Made by a program: the position numbers and the translations under genes. Below, one piece after another: positions 50,061-62,860 of a stretch of DNA of 64,000 bases. The stretch comes from Rosenbergiella nectarea (lineage in GTDB: Bacteria; Pseudomonadota; Gammaproteobacteria; Enterobacterales; Enterobacteriaceae). The stretch covers positions 1 through 64,000 of the forward strand of contig NZ_FOGC01000006.1 in the NCBI RefSeq assembly GCF_900111105.1, in the 5' to 3' direction. The notes under the pieces are model-generated. The model made no database searches. It saw nothing but the letters and a program-made list of their open reading frames with translations, and was not told the origin of the DNA. The stretch's first letter is position 1. The number at the start of each line of letters is the position of its first letter.

Positions 50061-52418
50061 TTATGCCGATGGGGTGATAACTTCAATCCCTTCAGGTGCA
50101 CGTTCAAGCGCTAATTTCAAAACTTCGTCGATGCTCTTAACCGGATGAATACTGAGGTCGGCGATAACGTTTTGAGGGATCTCTTCTAAGTCGCGCTTAT
50201 TCTCGTAAGGAATCAATACCGTTTTAATACCACCACGATGGGCAGCCAATAGCTTCTCTTTCAAGCCACCGATAGGTAATACTTGACCCCGTAGCGTAAT
50301 TTCCCCTGTCATGGCCACTTCGGCTTTAACTGGGTTACCCGTTAAGCTTGAGACTAAAGCTGTGCACATCGCAATCCCCGCGCTTGGACCATCTTTCGGT
50401 GTGGCACCCTCAGGGACGTGCACATGAATGTCACGCTTTTCGTAGAAATCATTATTGATACCTAATGATTCTGCACGAGAACGTACAACAGTCATCGCTG
50501 CCTGAATTGATTCCTGCATCACTTCTCCCAGAGAACCGGTGTAAGAGAGCTTACCTTTACCCGGTACACTCGCGGTTTCAATGGTCAACAGGTCGCCGCC
50601 AACTTCGGTCCATGCCAGTCCAGTGACTTCACCAATACGGTTTTTCTCGTCTGCTCGGCCATAGTCGAAGCGTTGGACGCCGAGATATTCGCTGAGGTTT
50701 TCAGCATTAATCGTGATGTGTTTAAGCTTCTTATCTAATAACAGCGCTTTGACAGCTTTACGGCAAAGTTTAGAGAGTTCTCTTTCTAAGCTACGCACGC
50801 CCGCTTCACGCGTGTAGAAACGGATGATGCCCATGATTGCGCTGTCTTCGACCGTCAGCTCTCCAGATTTAAGCGCATTACGCTCCATCTGTTTAGGAAG
50901 CAGGTGGTCTTTAGCAATATTAAGCTTCTCATCTTCGGTGTAACCAGAAAGACGAATCACTTCCATCCGATCCAATAAAGGTCCTGGGATGTTCATTGAG
51001 TTAGACGTCGCAACGAACATTACATCCGACAGATCATAATCCACTTCGAGGTAGTGATCGTTGAACGCATTATTTTGCTCAGGATCTAACACCTCTAACA
51101 GTGCGGAGGCTGGGTCACCACGCATATCTGCGGACATCTTATCAATTTCATCAAGCAGGAAAAGCGGGTTGCGAACGCCAACTTTCGCCATCTTTTGAAT
51201 CAATTTGCCCGGCATAGACCCGATATAAGTCCGACGGTGTCCGCGAATTTCTGCTTCATCACGCACGCCACCCAGTGCCATACGGATGTACTTACGTCCC
51301 GTCGCCTTAGCGATGGATTGGCCTAAAGACGTTTTCCCGACACCAGGGGGGCCAACCAGACACAGAATTGGGCCACGAATCTTATTCACACGGCTTTGTA
51401 CCGCGAGGTATTCAAGGATCCGGTCTTTGACACGATCTAATCCGAAGTGGTCTTTATCTAACGTCTCTTGTGCTTTGCGCAGATCTTTCTTAACTTTACT
51501 GCGGCCCACCCAAGGTACTTGAACCATCCAGTCGATATAACCGCGTACTACAGTCGCTTCAGCAGACATCGGTGACATCATTTTAAGCTTTTGTAACTCA
51601 GCCTCTGCTTTTTCTTTCGCTTCAGCAGGCATCTTCGCTTCGTCAATCTTACGCTTCAGTGCTTCGAACTCATCTGGCACATCGTCCATTTCGCCAAGCT
51701 CTTTCTGAATCGCTTTCATTTGCTCGTTCAGATAGTACTCGCGCTGGCTCTTCTCCATCTGTTTTTTAACACGATTGCGAATGCGTTTTTCAACCTGCAG
51801 CAAATCAATTTCTGATTCCATCATTGCCATCAAGTACTCAAGACGTTCATTCACATCTGACATTTCCAGTACGGATTGCTTGTCTGCCAATTTAAGTGGC
51901 ATATGCGCGGCGATGGTATCCGCCAGGCGTGCTGCATCCTCAAGATTGTTTAATGAGGTCAACACTTCCGGTGGGATTTTTTTGTTGAGTTTAATGTAGC
52001 CTTCGAATTGGCTGACCGCGGCGCGGATTAGGACCTCTTGCTCGCTATCATCGATCTCAGGGCTTTCGATATACTCAATCTGAGCCGTGAAAAACTCTTG
52101 GCTGTCATCAAGCGAGGTCAATGTTGCACGCTGTACCCCTTCGACCAGTACTTTTACCGTACCGTCAGGTAGTTTTAGCATCTGAAGGACCGAAGCGACC
52201 GTTCCGACAGTAAATAAATCGTCAATACTCGGCTCGTCAGTTGTCGCTTCTTTCTGCGCCACCAGCAGAATTTTCTTATCGTTATCCATCGCTGACTCTA
52301 AGCAGCGGATAGATTTTTCGCGACCCACGAATAACGGTATCACCATGTGCGGATAAACCACTACATCGCGTAAAGGTAACACGGGAATATCAATGTGTTC
52401 GGAACGCTCAGAAGTCAT
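50061..52418 (-). CDS. lon: ATP-dependent protease Lon
   Basis: 785 residues (E. coli 784). N-terminal substrate domain ([20 protein letters not shown]), AAA+ with P-loop [20 protein letters not shown] and Walker [12 protein letters not shown], then the Ser-Lys protease: [11 protein letters not shown] (catalytic Ser) and [17 protein letters not shown] (catalytic Lys). Degrades damaged and regulatory proteins, including antitoxins; it would be expected to act on the TumA antitoxin (inference). Confidence 0.98.
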   Translation of the reverse strand: MTSERSEHIDIPVLPLRDVVVYPHMVIPLFVGREKSIRCLESAMDNDKKILLVAQKEATTDEPSIDDLFTVGTVASVLQMLKLPDGTVKVLVEGVQRATLTSLDDSQEFFTAQIEYIESPEIDDSEQEVLIRAAVSQFEGYIKLNKKIPPEVLTSLNNLEDAARLADTIAAHMPLKLADKQSVLEMSDVNERLEYLMAMMESEIDLLQVEKRIRNRVKKQMEKSQREYYLNEQMKAIQKELGEMDDVPDEFEALKRKIDEAKMPAEAKEKAEAELQKLKMMSPMSAEATVVRGYIDWMVQVPWVGRSKVKKDLRKAQETLDKDHFGLDRVKDRILEYLAVQSRVNKIRGPILCLVGPPGVGKTSLGQSIAKATGRKYIRMALGGVRDEAEIRGHRRTYIGSMPGKLIQKMAKVGVRNPLFLLDEIDKMSADMRGDPASALLEVLDPEQNNAFNDHYLEVDYDLSDVMFVATSNSMNIPGPLLDRMEVIRLSGYTEDEKLNIAKDHLLPKQMERNALKSGELTVEDSAIMGIIRFYTREAGVRSLERELSKLCRKAVKALLLDKKLKHITINAENLSEYLGVQRFDYGRADEKNRIGEVTGLAWTEVGGDLLTIETASVPGKGKLSYTGSLGEVMQESIQAAMTVVRSRAESLGINNDFYEKRDIHVHVPEGATPKDGPSAGIAMCTALVSSLTGNPVKAEVAMTGEITLRGQVLPIGGLKEKLLAAHRGGIKTVLIPYENKRDLEEIPQNVIADLSIHPVKSIDEVLKLALERAPEGIEVITPSA

Positions 52419-52495
52419 AGAGCTCTCTCTTAGTTTAATTTCCGCCGGAGTGTGATAGGCCTATCTCTGTGACTTACCACGTCTAGATGATCAAC

Positions 52496-52523
52496 ATATG
52501 GGGATGATATTATGATATTCAAC
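52496..52523 (-). promoter_or_regulatory. Sigma-32 heat-shock promoter of lon
   Basis: On the minus strand GTTGAA (52523-52518) and CCCCATAT (52503-52496), 14-bp spacer. Same elements as the E. coli lon promoter. Confidence 0.85.
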
Positions 52524-52540
52524 GGTCTATACGTAAGAAA

Positions 52541-52569
52541 ATAAAGGGGAAATTAAATTTCCCCTTTAT
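52541..52569. terminator. Hairpin after clpX
   Basis: Perfect 13-bp stem ATAAAGGGGAAAT/ATTTCCCCTTTAT with a 3-base loop, between the clpX stop and the lon promoter. Confidence 0.8.
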
Positions 52570-52597
52570 AGACGTATTACTCTAACGACTCGGCTAA

Positions 52598-53869
52598 TTA
52601 CTCGCCAGAGGCTTGCGCTTCTTGCTTACCGTAAATGAGCATCGGTTCAGAGGTGCCAGCGATAACAGTTTCGTCGATAACCACTTTTTCAACGCCTTCA
52701 ATTGAAGGCAGTTCATACATGGTTTCTAGCAATGCCGCTTCAACGATGGAACGCAGTCCACGTGCACCAGTCTTACGGCTCATTGCTTTCTCTGCAATCG
52801 CCACTAACGCTTCTTCACGGAACTCTAACTCTGCCCCTTCAAGACTGAACAGCGCTTGATATTGTTTAGTCAGAGCGTTCTTAGGCTCGCGTAAGATTTG
52901 AATAAGGGCTTCTTCACTCAGTTCGCTTAGGGTCGCTACCACGGGTAGACGGCCAATAAACTCAGGAATTAATCCAAATTTAATCAAATCTTCTGGTTCT
53001 GCTTGAGCCAATAACTCCCCTTCAGCCGCTTTCTTAGAAGGATCTTTTACCGTTGCGCCAAAACCGATACCTGAACCTGTTTCGACACGTTGCGCGATAA
53101 CTTTATCTAAGCCCGCAAAAGCACCACCACAGATAAACAGAATTTTCGAGGTATCAACTTGTAAAAACTCTTGTTGTGGATGTTTACGGCCACCTTGCGG
53201 AGGAACGGCTGCCACAGTTCCTTCGATCAGCTTGAGTAAGGCTTGTTGTACGCCCTCACCCGATACATCACGCGTGATTGAAGGGTTGTCTGACTTACGT
53301 GAAATTTTATCGATCTCATCGATGTAGACAATACCACGTTGGGCTTTCTCAACGTCGTAATCACATTTTTGCAGCAGCTTCTGGATGATGTTTTCAACAT
53401 CTTCACCCACATAACCCGCTTCAGTCAGGGTTGTGGCATCCGCCATGGTGAAGGGCACATCAAGCAGACGCGCTAACGTTTCAGCGAGTAAGGTTTTACC
53501 ACTTCCGGTGGGTCCGATAAGTAAAATATTACTTTTACCCAGTTCCACGCCGTTTGATGTATCGCCGTTACGTAGACGCTTATAGTGGTTATAAACCGCG
53601 ACAGAAAGGACTTTCTTCGCCTTTTCTTGACCAATCACGTAATCATCGAGATGCGTACGGATCTCCCGTGGCGTCGGCAGTGCATTGCGCTCGCGGTGTG
53701 GAGCAACTTCTTTTATCTCTTCACGAATAATGTCATTACATAAATCAACACATTCGTCGCAGATATACACTGACGGTCCGGCAATTAGCTTACGCACTTC
53801 ATGCTGGCTCTTGCCGCAGAAAGAGCAGTACAGCAATTTACCTGAACCCTCTTTGCGCTTATCAGTCAT
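52598..53869 (-). CDS. clpX: ClpX, ATPase subunit of ClpXP
   Basis: 423 residues (E. coli 424). N-terminal zinc-binding domain with [11 protein letters not shown] and [14 protein letters not shown]+ P-loop [18 protein letters not shown]; Walker [16 protein letters not shown] loop for ClpP docking in [12 protein letters not shown]. Unfolds and feeds substrates to ClpP. Confidence 0.98.
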   Translation of the reverse strand: MTDKRKEGSGKLLYCSFCGKSQHEVRKLIAGPSVYICDECVDLCNDIIREEIKEVAPHRERNALPTPREIRTHLDDYVIGQEKAKKVLSVAVYNHYKRLRNGDTSNGVELGKSNILLIGPTGSGKTLLAETLARLLDVPFTMADATTLTEAGYVGEDVENIIQKLLQKCDYDVEKAQRGIVYIDEIDKISRKSDNPSITRDVSGEGVQQALLKLIEGTVAAVPPQGGRKHPQQEFLQVDTSKILFICGGAFAGLDKVIAQRVETGSGIGFGATVKDPSKKAAEGELLAQAEPEDLIKFGLIPEFIGRLPVVATLSELSEEALIQILREPKNALTKQYQALFSLEGAELEFREEALVAIAEKAMSRKTGARGLRSIVEAALLETMYELPSIEGVEKVVIDETVIAGTSEPMLIYGKQEAQASGE

Positions 53870-53956
53870 CAGTTAGCCTCTTCTCAGTGTTATCAATGCC
53901 AGCATTATCTTTTTAGACAATGCTCGACGTTTGGGTGTGCAATTTGCTTAGCGCTG

Positions 53957-54580
53957 TTACTTGCGGTGAGTCAGGATAGAGTCGACCAATCCATAATCTA
54001 CGGCTTCTGCTGCAGAGAGGAAACGATCCCGCTCAGTATCGCGCTCGATTTCTTCTAACGTTTTACCGGTGTGTTTAGCCATTAATTCATTCATGCGCTG
54101 TTTAACTTTCAGGATCTCTTTGGCATGAATTTCGATGTCTGTCGCTTGGCCTTGATAACCGCCTAACGGTTGGTGGATCATCACACGAGAATTCGGTAGA
54201 CAGAAACGTTTGCCTTCTGCACCAGCGGTTAGCAGGAACGCGCCCATTGAGCAGGCTTGCCCCATACAGATGGTGCTGACATCAGGTTTGATGAATTGCA
54301 TCGTATCGTAGATAGACATCCCCGCCGTGATCACCCCACCCGGTGAGTTGATATAGAGATAAATGTCTTTTTCCGGGTTTTCAGCTTCAAGAAAGAGCAT
54401 CTGCGCAACAATCAAGTTTGCCATATGGTCTTCAACCTGACCGGTCATGAAAATAACGCGTTCTTTTAATAAGCGTGAATAAATATCGTAAGAACGTTCG
54501 CCGCGCGAGGTTTGCTCGACAACCATGGGAACCAGTGCCATTTGGGCAGGCGTCATTTCGGGTTGATTACTGTATGACAT
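53957..54580 (-). CDS. clpP: ClpP protease subunit
   Basis: 207 residues, exact E. coli length. Serine protease with catalytic Ser in [14 protein letters not shown], His in MIHQPLGG, and Asp in [11 protein letters not shown]-like ERDTERDRF. Tetradecamer with ClpX or ClpA. About 90 bp upstream of clpX. Confidence 0.98.
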   Translation of the reverse strand: MSYSNQPEMTPAQMALVPMVVEQTSRGERSYDIYSRLLKERVIFMTGQVEDHMANLIVAQMLFLEAENPEKDIYLYINSPGGVITAGMSIYDTMQFIKPDVSTICMGQACSMGAFLLTAGAEGKRFCLPNSRVMIHQPLGGYQGQATDIEIHAKEILKVKQRMNELMAKHTGKTLEEIERDTERDRFLSAAEAVDYGLVDSILTHRK

Positions 54581-54741
54581 AAACCATCTCCTGGGTAAAT
54601 TTCTTGAGCAACGCTTGTCGCCTTAAGTAACAGTAGCCACTAATGCAGCCTAATTTTACATTCATTCAAGCATAACAAGGTTTTTATTAATACGCGAAGT
54701 AGATTACTGCGGTTCAGAAAATTCTTTTCAAGGGGGTACGA

Positions 54742-54775
54742 TAAAAAAAGGCCCGTGACCGGAAATCACGAGCCT
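54742..54775 (-). terminator. Terminator of tig
   Basis: AGGC-CGTGA paired with TCACG-GCCT with one mismatch, then seven T on the minus strand. Confidence 0.8.
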
Positions 54776-54800
54776 AATTCAATAGCTACACTATTACGTC

Positions 54801-56099
54801 TTAAGCTTGTTGGTTCATCAATTCTTGGAACTTAGTCGCTTTGTCAGTCACTTTAGCTTTTTCAAGAATGAAATCAACAGCCTGCTCTTCTAACGCAACG
54901 TTACGCATGTTGTTCATCATCTCTTTATTATTGCTGTAGTACTCGATCACTTCTTGTGGATCTTCGTACGCAGCAGCCATATCAGCGATCATGGTATTAA
55001 CACGTTCTTCGTCAGCTTTCAGCTCGTTAGTGTTGATTACTTCACCTAACAGTAATCCAACCATTACGCGACGTTTCGCTTGCTCTTCGAATAGCTCGCG
55101 TGGCAGTTCTAACGCTTGTTGCTCGTTCCCACCAAAGCGTTGTGCTGCTTGACGACGTAACACGTCGATCTCACCATCAATTAATGCGGCAGGAACGTCG
55201 ATTTCGTTTTGCGCCAGTAAACCGTCGATTGCTTGGGTCTTAATACGGTTACGTACAGCCCCTTTCAGTTCACGTTGCATGTTTTTGCTGATTTCAGCAC
55301 GCAGGCCATCAACAGAACCGTCTGCAACGCCGAAACGTTGAATGAACTCTTCAGTTAATTCTGGTAGCTCGCGCTCTTCAACTTTCTTCAGAACGATATC
55401 AAACTTAGCGTCTTTCCCTTTCAGGGTTTCAGCGTGGTACTCTTCAGGGAATTTAACATCAATAGTAAATTCTTCGCCTGCTTTGTGACCCACTACGCCT
55501 TCTTCGAAGCCTGGGATCATTCGACCTTGGCCCATCGCCAGAACGAAGTCAGAAGATTTACCCCCTTCAAACTCTTCACCGTCAATAGAACCAGAGAAAT
55601 CGATGGTTACGCGATCTTCAGCGGTAGCGGCTTTATCTGTTTCTTTCCAATCTGCTTGTTGCTTACGCAGAGTGTCTAACATTGCATCGACATCTTCATC
55701 GTTGACATCAACGACAGGCTTCTCAATTTCGATGTTATCTAACCCTTTTAATTCAACTTCTGGGTAGACTTCGAATTCAACTGAGTAAGTGAAATCTTCA
55801 CCTAGCTTATATTCACCTGGAACATAGTTTGGTGCGCCCGCTGGATTGATCTTCTCTTTAATGATCGCGTCAATAAAATGACGAGACATTAGTTCGCCCA
55901 GAACATCCTGACGAGCAGAAGCACCGTAACGCTTTTCAATGATGGTCATTGGCACTTTGCCTTTACGGAAACCATCAATACGCGCTTTTTTAGCGATATC
56001 AACCAGTTCTTTCTTCACCGCACCTTCAATACTGTCGGCAGGGATAGTCATGGTAATGCGACGGCCTAGGCCCTGAGTTGTTTCAACTGAAACTTGCAT
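54801..56099 (-). CDS. tig: Trigger factor
   Basis: 432 residues, E. coli length. Ribosome-bound chaperone: N-terminal ribosome signature [22 protein letters not shown]-like PPIase domain ([19 protein letters not shown]), and C-terminal arms. First of the tig-clpP-clpX-lon-hupB-ppiD series. Confidence 0.98.
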   Translation of the reverse strand: MQVSVETTQGLGRRITMTIPADSIEGAVKKELVDIAKKARIDGFRKGKVPMTIIEKRYGASARQDVLGELMSRHFIDAIIKEKINPAGAPNYVPGEYKLGEDFTYSVEFEVYPEVELKGLDNIEIEKPVVDVNDEDVDAMLDTLRKQQADWKETDKAATAEDRVTIDFSGSIDGEEFEGGKSSDFVLAMGQGRMIPGFEEGVVGHKAGEEFTIDVKFPEEYHAETLKGKDAKFDIVLKKVEERELPELTEEFIQRFGVADGSVDGLRAEISKNMQRELKGAVRNRIKTQAIDGLLAQNEIDVPAALIDGEIDVLRRQAAQRFGGNEQQALELPRELFEEQAKRRVMVGLLLGEVINTNELKADEERVNTMIADMAAAYEDPQEVIEYYSNNKEMMNNMRNVALEEQAVDFILEKAKVTDKATKFQELMNQQA

Positions 56100-56377
56100 C
56101 TTGTTACCTCAAAAAATCACGTGCTCGATTGGCTTCATGGAGAACAGCAAGATGACTTACTGTTCGACAACAGAATATGTTGATACGGTTAGAACAACAT
56201 CCCTGTCACCAGAAGCGTCACGAAGACATTCTGGAAAAATAGACGCCGCATTATAGCGGCATCAACGATATGAGTCGAGAATTGGCAGGGTTTCGAGGGG
56301 AGATTCTGCGAAAATTTTATTAATTATGGGCACATTTTGAGACAAATCAGAATGTAAATGATCAAACTGTCTTCTTT

Positions 56378-56692
56378 TTAAGCAATCAGTCCAGCGCCCC
56401 GGCAGTCAGGTGAGGATAATACGGTGTCTTGTAATCCAGCCCACTCTTTCGGCGTGTAAGTGTGTAGGGCTAAGGCATGAACGCCTCCAGCGAGTTCAGC
56501 ACCCAAAATGCTGTAGATAGCGCGATGACGCGCCAAAAAGCGCTGATCGGTGAATTGTTCTGACACGATGATCACTTTAAAATGACTTTCCGCACCGGCT
56601 GGCACATTATGGCGATAGCTCTCATTCTGCACATCGAGGTGAGAAGGTGAAAAAGCCTGAAATAATTTTTCTTCGATCGTCTGACGTATCAT
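56378..56692 (-). CDS. bolA: BolA morphogene regulator
   Basis: 104 residues from [11 protein letters not shown] (frame opens at 56734). BolA fold; [20 protein letters not shown] and [15 protein letters not shown] match. DNA-binding stress and shape regulator that binds Grx4/Fe-S clusters via a conserved histidine. Confidence 0.95.
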   Translation of the reverse strand: MIRQTIEEKLFQAFSPSHLDVQNESYRHNVPAGAESHFKVIIVSEQFTDQRFLARHRAIYSILGAELAGGVHALALHTYTPKEWAGLQDTVLSSPDCRGAGLIA

Positions 56693-56849
56693 AATAAGTC
56701 CCTCGCTGTTAAGGCATCCAATGACCTTAAACAAATTGTAGCGTTTATTTCTTGTTACATACTACTTTTGCGAAAAAAAAACGTGCTATTTTAGTGACGG
56801 TTCCGCACAAGCGGTTTAATTCCTTAATGAACTATCGAGTGGCAAATTC

Positions 56850-57434
56850 ATGGCTCTTTTGAAAAAGTTTGGTTTCCCGTTACTGGCCTTATTTTTATTG
56901 GCGGGTTGCGCAGCACCAAGCAACACCATTGATGTAACTCCCCAAATTCGTCTACCTCAGCAAGATCCTAGCTTGATGGGAGTCACTATCAGTATTAATG
57001 GTGCCGATCAGCGTACTGACCAAGCACTGGCAAAAGTGAACCGAGACGGCCAACTCGTCACTTTGACACCTTCACGCGATCTGCGTTTTCTTTTACAAGA
57101 AGTATTAGAAAAGCAGATGACGGCACGCGGGTATATGGTCGGTCCATCAGGGGCAGTCGATTTACAGATCATTGTTAACAAACTTTATGCCGATGTGACA
57201 CAGGGAAATGTGCGTTACAGCATTACTACCCAAGCTGATGTCTCCATCATCGCTACCGCGAAAAATGGCAATAAACAGGTGAAAACCTATCGCCAAAGTA
57301 GCAGTATTCAAGGCCCGTTCAGCGCCACTAACGCCAAAATTACTTCGGCTGTAAACAGTGCATTAACCGATGTGATTAGCGATATGGCGGATGACACCTC
57401 GATTCACGAGTTTATTAAACAAAACGCTCACTAA
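56850..57434 (+). CDS. yajG: YajG-family lipoprotein
   Basis: 194 residues. Lipobox LLAGC (Cys19) follows a standard signal; then a DUF-type domain. Precedes ampG in an operon, as in E. coli. Function unknown. Confidence 0.93.
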   Translation: MALLKKFGFPLLALFLLAGCAAPSNTIDVTPQIRLPQQDPSLMGVTISINGADQRTDQALAKVNRDGQLVTLTPSRDLRFLLQEVLEKQMTARGYMVGPSGAVDLQIIVNKLYADVTQGNVRYSITTQADVSIIATAKNGNKQVKTYRQSSSIQGPFSATNAKITSAVNSALTDVISDMADDTSIHEFIKQNAH

Positions 57435-57476
57435 CTGATACACTGGCTGTATGTTTCCTGAATACAGCCATTCATC

Positions 57477-58949
57477 ATGACCTCACCCTTACGATTCATC
57501 ACATTCTCTCGCACGACGCTGGTCCTGTTATTGCTCGGATTTTCTTCAGGCCTTCCTTTAGCGCTCACCTCAGGCACCCTGCAAGCGTGGATGACAGTAG
57601 AGAATATCGATCTGAAAACTATCGGTTTCTTTTCGATGGTCGGCCAAGCCTACGTTTTTAAATTCCTCTGGGCCCCGATGATGGACCGTTACTCGCTCCC
57701 TTTCACCGGTCGGCGACGCGGATGGTTAGCGGCATGCCAACTTCTACTGATTGTGCTGATTGCCATGATGGCAACCGTTAACCCGAATTCTGGTTTGCTG
57801 TTACTGGCACTACTCGCTGTGGCGGTCGCGTTTTGTTCAGCGTCACAAGATATTGTGTTTGATGCATGGAAAACCGATGTTCTCTCTGCTCAAGAACGTG
57901 GTAACGGGGCCGCCCTAACGGTGCTCGGTTATCGCCTTGCAATGTTAGTTTCGGGTGGGATTGCACTTTGGCTTGCCGACCGTTATATCGGTTGGCATAA
58001 CGTCTATTTTTTGATGGCTGGTCTGATGTCACTTGGCCTGCTCGGAACGCTACTTGCCAAGGAACCTGAACAAACGATCGCTGCGCCTTTGTCATTGCGT
58101 CATGCAGTCGTCGACCCGCTGAAAGATTTTTTCACGCGTAACAATACCTGGCTGATGATCACGCTCATCATCTTCTATAAATTGGGCGATGCCTTCGCGG
58201 GCGCTCTCAGTACCTCTTTCCTAATTAGAGGCCTCGGATTTAGCGCGGGGGATGTTGGGCTGGTCAATAAATCCCTAGGGCTAGTCGCCACCATCATTGG
58301 TGCCTTATATGGCGGTGCATTGATGAGAAAGTGGAGCTTGTATAAGGCCTTGATGATTTTCGGGATTGCGCAAGCCCTCAGCAATTTAGCCTATTGGCTT
58401 CTGACGGTGATCCCAAGCCATTTATGGTCGATGGGCAGCGCTGTTTTCATCGAGAATTTATGCGGGGGAATGGGTACTGCAGCCGCCGTCGCATTATTGA
58501 TGTCTCTGTGTAATCGCCGTTTTTCTGCCACACAATTCGCCCTGCTTTCCGCACTCAGTGCGATGGGCCGCGTCTATGTCGGGCCAATTGCTGGCTGGTT
58601 GGTTGAGTCTTGGCACTGGTCTGGTTTTTATGCCTTTACGGTACTGGCCTCATTGCCAGGTCTTCTGCTGCTACGTGCTGCAAAAACGTCTCTCCTCAAG
58701 TTAGCCGACACCCCTCACTTTACGCCTCGGTGTCATTACGCCGTCGCCTATTCACTGACGACCAAGGGGTTTCTACTGGGCGCGCTATTAGCCACGCTGG
58801 GGCTAATCACGATGTTAATCACTTATCTGTGCAATTTGCCGGAGTTATCCCTAACAGAGCCACTGCTTCGCTTTGGGGTAATTGTGGCTGTAATCGCCAC
58901 CGTAGTGGGGGTGACGCTAGATATCCTTTCGAGGGAAAAAGCAGCATAA
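57477..58949 (+). CDS. ampG: Muropeptide permease AmpG
   Basis: 490 residues (E. coli 491). MFS importer of anhydromuropeptides for peptidoglycan recycling. LLLGFSSGLPLALTSGTLQA and FLWAPMMDRYSLPFTGRRRG are characteristic. Starts 43 bp after yajG. Confidence 0.96.
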   Translation: MTSPLRFITFSRTTLVLLLLGFSSGLPLALTSGTLQAWMTVENIDLKTIGFFSMVGQAYVFKFLWAPMMDRYSLPFTGRRRGWLAACQLLLIVLIAMMATVNPNSGLLLLALLAVAVAFCSASQDIVFDAWKTDVLSAQERGNGAALTVLGYRLAMLVSGGIALWLADRYIGWHNVYFLMAGLMSLGLLGTLLAKEPEQTIAAPLSLRHAVVDPLKDFFTRNNTWLMITLIIFYKLGDAFAGALSTSFLIRGLGFSAGDVGLVNKSLGLVATIIGALYGGALMRKWSLYKALMIFGIAQALSNLAYWLLTVIPSHLWSMGSAVFIENLCGGMGTAAAVALLMSLCNRRFSATQFALLSALSAMGRVYVGPIAGWLVESWHWSGFYAFTVLASLPGLLLLRAAKTSLLKLADTPHFTPRCHYAVAYSLTTKGFLLGALLATLGLITMLITYLCNLPELSLTEPLLRFGVIVAVIATVVGVTLDILSREKAA

Positions 58950-59340
58950 AATGCTATTTTTTTTATTATGGGGAAAAATTCAATTTATCGAACTAATTAT
59001 TAATTTGCTATTCTGTACCAGACCGGTCATGGCAAGAATAATAGAATGTGAACAAATGATACAAAATAGAGTCTTTTATGTTAAAAAAATGATGCACTAA
59101 CTTCGTGGTTATAGCTCTACCAAAGAGGTGGAGAGTCTTTCAATAGGCTTTTGTTATATTAAGGGCAACTAATTGATGCGGTTGATAATTTCATTCCGTG
59201 AATAAAATTTGTTAAATGTCTCAAATAACCATCTACACTATACTGACAGAACCTCAAGCAGGTTTACACTACTCCAACCTTACCGTAAAATACAGATACA
59301 CTTAAACGACAATACAGCCCTTTGTCATTGAGGTCGTTAA
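58950..59340. other. Regulatory region of the cyo operon
   Basis: AT-rich, no gene. It includes a TTGAT-N4-TTGAT pair near 59170 and a TTGTTAAATGTCTCAAATAA segment that loosely resembles an ArcA box. E. coli cyo is repressed by ArcA and Fnr. I cannot place a promoter with confidence. GAGG precedes the cyoA start. Confidence 0.45.
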
Positions 59341-60267
59341 ATGAGACTCAAGAAATACAAAAATAGTTTGGGGATTTTGTCATTAATTTCAGCCACTCTG
59401 CTCATGAGTGGTTGTGATAGTGCACTTTTAAATCCTAAAGGTCAGATTGCACTGGAGCAACGTTCACTAATACTGACAGCCTTCGGCTTGATGTTGATTG
59501 TCGTCATTCCAGCAGTCTTCATGGCAATTGCGTTCGCCTGGAAGTATCGGGCATCGAATACAAATGCTAAATACTCACCCAACTGGTCACACTCTAATAA
59601 AGTGGAAGCAGTAGTTTGGACAGTTCCTATCCTTATTATTGTCTTCTTAAGCGTGCTAACTTGGAAAAGTACTCACTCTCTAGAACCAAGCAAGCCAATC
59701 GTTTCTGATGTAAAACCTGTCGAAATTGATGTCGTTGCTTTAGACTGGAAATGGCTGTTTATTTACCCTGAGCAAGGTATTGCAACAGTTAATGAGATCG
59801 CTTTCCCAGCTAACACTCCGGTGCATTTCAATATCACATCAAACTCTGTGATGAACTCGTTCTTTATCCCTACCCTGGGTAGCCAAATCTATGCGATGGC
59901 TGGAATGAGAACGCAATTGAACCTGATTGCGAACGAAGCAGGCACTTTTGATGGTATCTCGTCTAACTATAGTGGTCGTGGATTCTCTGGTATGAAGTTT
60001 AAAGCCATTGCCACCAACACGAATGCTGAATTCCAGCAGTGGGTAGACAAGGTCAAGGCTGCACCTAATACACTGACTACCATGGATCAGTTTGAGAAGG
60101 TGGCTGCACCGAGCGAAAACAATCCAGTGGAATATTTCTCAAATGCTAATCCTGAACTGTTTACACAAGTTGTCGACAAGTTTATGTCTAGCCACGGAAA
60201 AATGAACATGCCTGCTCACGCTGGTATGGACATGAATCACACCGCTTCAGCCGGAGCAGAGGAATAA
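59341..60267 (+). CDS. cyoA: Cytochrome bo3 ubiquinol oxidase subunit II
   Basis: 308 residues (E. coli 315). Lipoprotein: signal with lipobox LMSGC (Cys25), two membrane helices, then a cupredoxin-like periplasmic domain ([20 protein letters not shown]) without the CuA ligands, as in quinol oxidases. A His-rich tail ends GMDMNHTAS. Confidence 0.97.
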   Translation: MRLKKYKNSLGILSLISATLLMSGCDSALLNPKGQIALEQRSLILTAFGLMLIVVIPAVFMAIAFAWKYRASNTNAKYSPNWSHSNKVEAVVWTVPILIIVFLSVLTWKSTHSLEPSKPIVSDVKPVEIDVVALDWKWLFIYPEQGIATVNEIAFPANTPVHFNITSNSVMNSFFIPTLGSQIYAMAGMRTQLNLIANEAGTFDGISSNYSGRGFSGMKFKAIATNTNAEFQQWVDKVKAAPNTLTTMDQFEKVAAPSENNPVEYFSNANPELFTQVVDKFMSSHGKMNMPAHAGMDMNHTASAGAEE

Positions 60268-60269
60268 TC

Positions 60270-62252
60270 ATGTTAGGAAAATTAACATTAGCGGCGGTTC
60301 CACTAGACGTACCAATCGTCATGGTGACCATCGCCGCTATTATCCTTATTGGTCTGGCACTCGTTGCCGCCATCACTTACTACGGTAAGTGGAAGTATCT
60401 GTGGACAGAGTGGTTTACCTCTATTGACCACAAAAAACTCGGTATCATGTACTGCATCATGGCTTTCGTGATGTTGCTTCGTGGTTTTGCCGACGCCATC
60501 ATGATGCGGAGCCAACAGGTTCTTGCCTCAGCCGGTGAAGCGGGCTTCCTTCCGCCGCACCACTACGACCAAATCTTCACCGCGCATGGCGTGATCATGA
60601 TTTTCTTCGTAGCGATGCCTTTCGTTGTGGGTCTGATGAACATTGCTGTACCGCTGCAAATCGGTGCACGTGATGTTGCTTTCCCATTCCTAAACAACTT
60701 AAGCTTCTGGTTCACGGCAATCGGTGTCATTTTGGTAAACCTGTCACTGGGTGTAGGCGAGTTCGCGCAAACCGGTTGGCTGGCCTACCCTCCTCTGTCG
60801 GGTGCTGAATACAATCCAGGCGTAGGGGTTGACTACTGGATTTGGAGTTTACAGCTATCAGGTATTGGTACAACGCTGACCGGGATTAACTTCTTCGTCA
60901 CAATTTTGAAAATGCGTGCCCCAGGCATGACCATGTTCAAAATGCCAATTTTCACCTGGACCGCGCTGTGTACTAACGTCCTGATTATTGCAGCGTTCCC
61001 AGTATTGACTGTGACCTTAGCACTGCTGACCTTGGATCGTTACCTTGGCTTCCATTTCTTTACTAATGAAATGGGCGGTAACATGATGATGTACGTCAAC
61101 CTGATTTGGGTTTGGGGACATCCAGAAGTTTATATCCTTGTTCTTCCTGTGTTCGGTGTCTTCTCTGAAGTTACTGCGACTTTCGCTAAAAAACGCATGT
61201 TTGGTTACACCTCAATGGTGTGGGCAACGGTTGCGATTACCGTCCTGTCATTTATCGTTTGGTTACACCACTTCTTCACTATGGGATCGGGTGCCAACGT
61301 CAATGCCTTCTTCGGTATCATGACAATGATTATCGCAATCCCAACAGGGGTTAAGATCTTCAACTGGTTGTTTACGCTGTACCAAGGTCGTATCGAAATG
61401 ACTGCGCCTATGCTGTGGACCATCGGCTTTATCGTCACCTTCTCGGTGGGCGGTATGACAGGTGTTCTGTTAGCGGTTCCTGGTGCTGACTTCGTCTTAC
61501 ACAACAGCCTATTCCTGATTGCTCACTTCCATAACGTTATTATCGGTGGTGTAGTCTTCGGTTGTATGGCAGGTGTCACCTACTGGTTCCCGAAAGCCTT
61601 TGGCTTCAAGCTTGACGAGAAATGGGGCAAACGCTCTTTCTGGTTCTGGATCATCGGCTTCTTCGTTGCCTTCATGCCGCTGTACGCATTAGGCTTCATG
61701 GGGATGACCCGTCGCTTAAGTCAAGACATTGATCCACAGTTCCACCCACTGCTGGTTGTTGCAGCCTGTGGTGCGGGTCTGATTGCACTGGGTATTCTTT
61801 GCCAGCTGATCATGTTCTACGTCTCTATCCGTGACCGTGAACTGAATCGTGACCTGACTGGAGATCCATGGGGCGGTCGTTCTCTTGAGTGGGCAACCTC
61901 TTCTCCTCCTCCGTTCTACAACTTTGCGGTAATTCCAGAAATCAATGAGCGTGATTCTTTCTGGGAAATGAAGCAAAAAGGTGAAGCCTACAAGAAACCT
62001 GCGCATTATGAAGAGATTCATATGCCTAAAAATAGTGGTGCTGCAGTGGTTATCGCTGCCTTCGCAACTATCTTTGGTTTCGCAATGATCTGGTACATCT
62101 GGTGGTTGGCGGTTGTCTCTTTTGTTGGAATCTTGGCGAGCTGGATCATCAAGAGCTTTGACGAAGACGTGGATTACTACGTTACCGTTGAAGAGATCGA
62201 ACAGATTGAGAACAAACACTTTGAAGAACTTAGCAAAGCAGGTGTGAAATAA
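60270..62252 (+). CDS. cyoB: Cytochrome bo3 oxidase subunit I
   Basis: 660 residues (E. coli 663). Heme-copper oxidase core: [27 protein letters not shown] (CuB His and cross-linked Tyr), WLHHFFTMG and [15 protein letters not shown] carry the heme and copper histidines. Pumps protons while reducing O2 to water. Confidence 0.98.
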   Translation: MLGKLTLAAVPLDVPIVMVTIAAIILIGLALVAAITYYGKWKYLWTEWFTSIDHKKLGIMYCIMAFVMLLRGFADAIMMRSQQVLASAGEAGFLPPHHYDQIFTAHGVIMIFFVAMPFVVGLMNIAVPLQIGARDVAFPFLNNLSFWFTAIGVILVNLSLGVGEFAQTGWLAYPPLSGAEYNPGVGVDYWIWSLQLSGIGTTLTGINFFVTILKMRAPGMTMFKMPIFTWTALCTNVLIIAAFPVLTVTLALLTLDRYLGFHFFTNEMGGNMMMYVNLIWVWGHPEVYILVLPVFGVFSEVTATFAKKRMFGYTSMVWATVAITVLSFIVWLHHFFTMGSGANVNAFFGIMTMIIAIPTGVKIFNWLFTLYQGRIEMTAPMLWTIGFIVTFSVGGMTGVLLAVPGADFVLHNSLFLIAHFHNVIIGGVVFGCMAGVTYWFPKAFGFKLDEKWGKRSFWFWIIGFFVAFMPLYALGFMGMTRRLSQDIDPQFHPLLVVAACGAGLIALGILCQLIMFYVSIRDRELNRDLTGDPWGGRSLEWATSSPPPFYNFAVIPEINERDSFWEMKQKGEAYKKPAHYEEIHMPKNSGAAVVIAAFATIFGFAMIWYIWWLAVVSFVGILASWIIKSFDEDVDYYVTVEEIEQIENKHFEELSKAGVK

Positions 62253-62860
62253 TGTCTTCTCTATCTAAACACCACGACGCCCATGGAGAGCATGGGCATC
62301 ACGATGCAGGAGCCAATAAGATTTTCGGCTTCTGGATCTACCTGATGAGTGACTGCATTATCTTTGCAACCTTGTTTGCAACCTATGCAGTAATGATGAA
62401 TAGCACCGCAGGAGGTCCTGCAGGACGCGACATCTTTGAACTCCCTTATGTTCTTGGTGAAACCGCCCTACTTCTCCTAAGTTCTATTACTTACGGCATG
62501 GCAGTTATTGCCATGAACAAAGGTAATAAAGGAACAGTTAATGCTTGGTTAGTCTTAACTTTCCTATGTGGTCTAGGATTCATCGGGATGGAAATCAATG
62601 AGTTCCATCACCTGATCTCTGAAGGCTTCGGTCCTCAGCGTAGTGGCTTCCTGTCTGCATTCTTTACCTTAGTCGGTACCCACGGACTTCACGTAACCTG
62701 TGGTCTGATTTGGATGCTGGTCCTGATGTTCCAGATCGCAACACGTGGTCTGACCGCGACTAACCGCACTCGTATCATGTGCCTAAGCTTGTTCTGGCAC
62801 TTCTTAGATGTGGTGTGGATCTGTGTGTTTACCATTGTCTATCTGATGGGGGTCATGTAA
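62252..62860 (+). CDS. cyoC: Cytochrome bo3 oxidase subunit III
   Basis: 202 residues. Five helices; [20 protein letters not shown] and [15 protein letters not shown] match. Overlaps cyoB by one base (TAATG) and cyoD similarly. Confidence 0.97.
   Translation: MSSLSKHHDAHGEHGHHDAGANKIFGFWIYLMSDCIIFATLFATYAVMMNSTAGGPAGRDIFELPYVLGETALLLLSSITYGMAVIAMNKGNKGTVNAWLVLTFLCGLGFIGMEINEFHHLISEGFGPQRSGFLSAFFTLVGTHGLHVTCGLIWMLVLMFQIATRGLTATNRTRIMCLSLFWHFLDVVWICVFTIVYLMGVM

Noticed and set aside
49914-50114. ORF between hupB and lon on the plus strand
   Set aside because: It crosses the lon terminator palindrome and the lon 3' end; no family resemblance.
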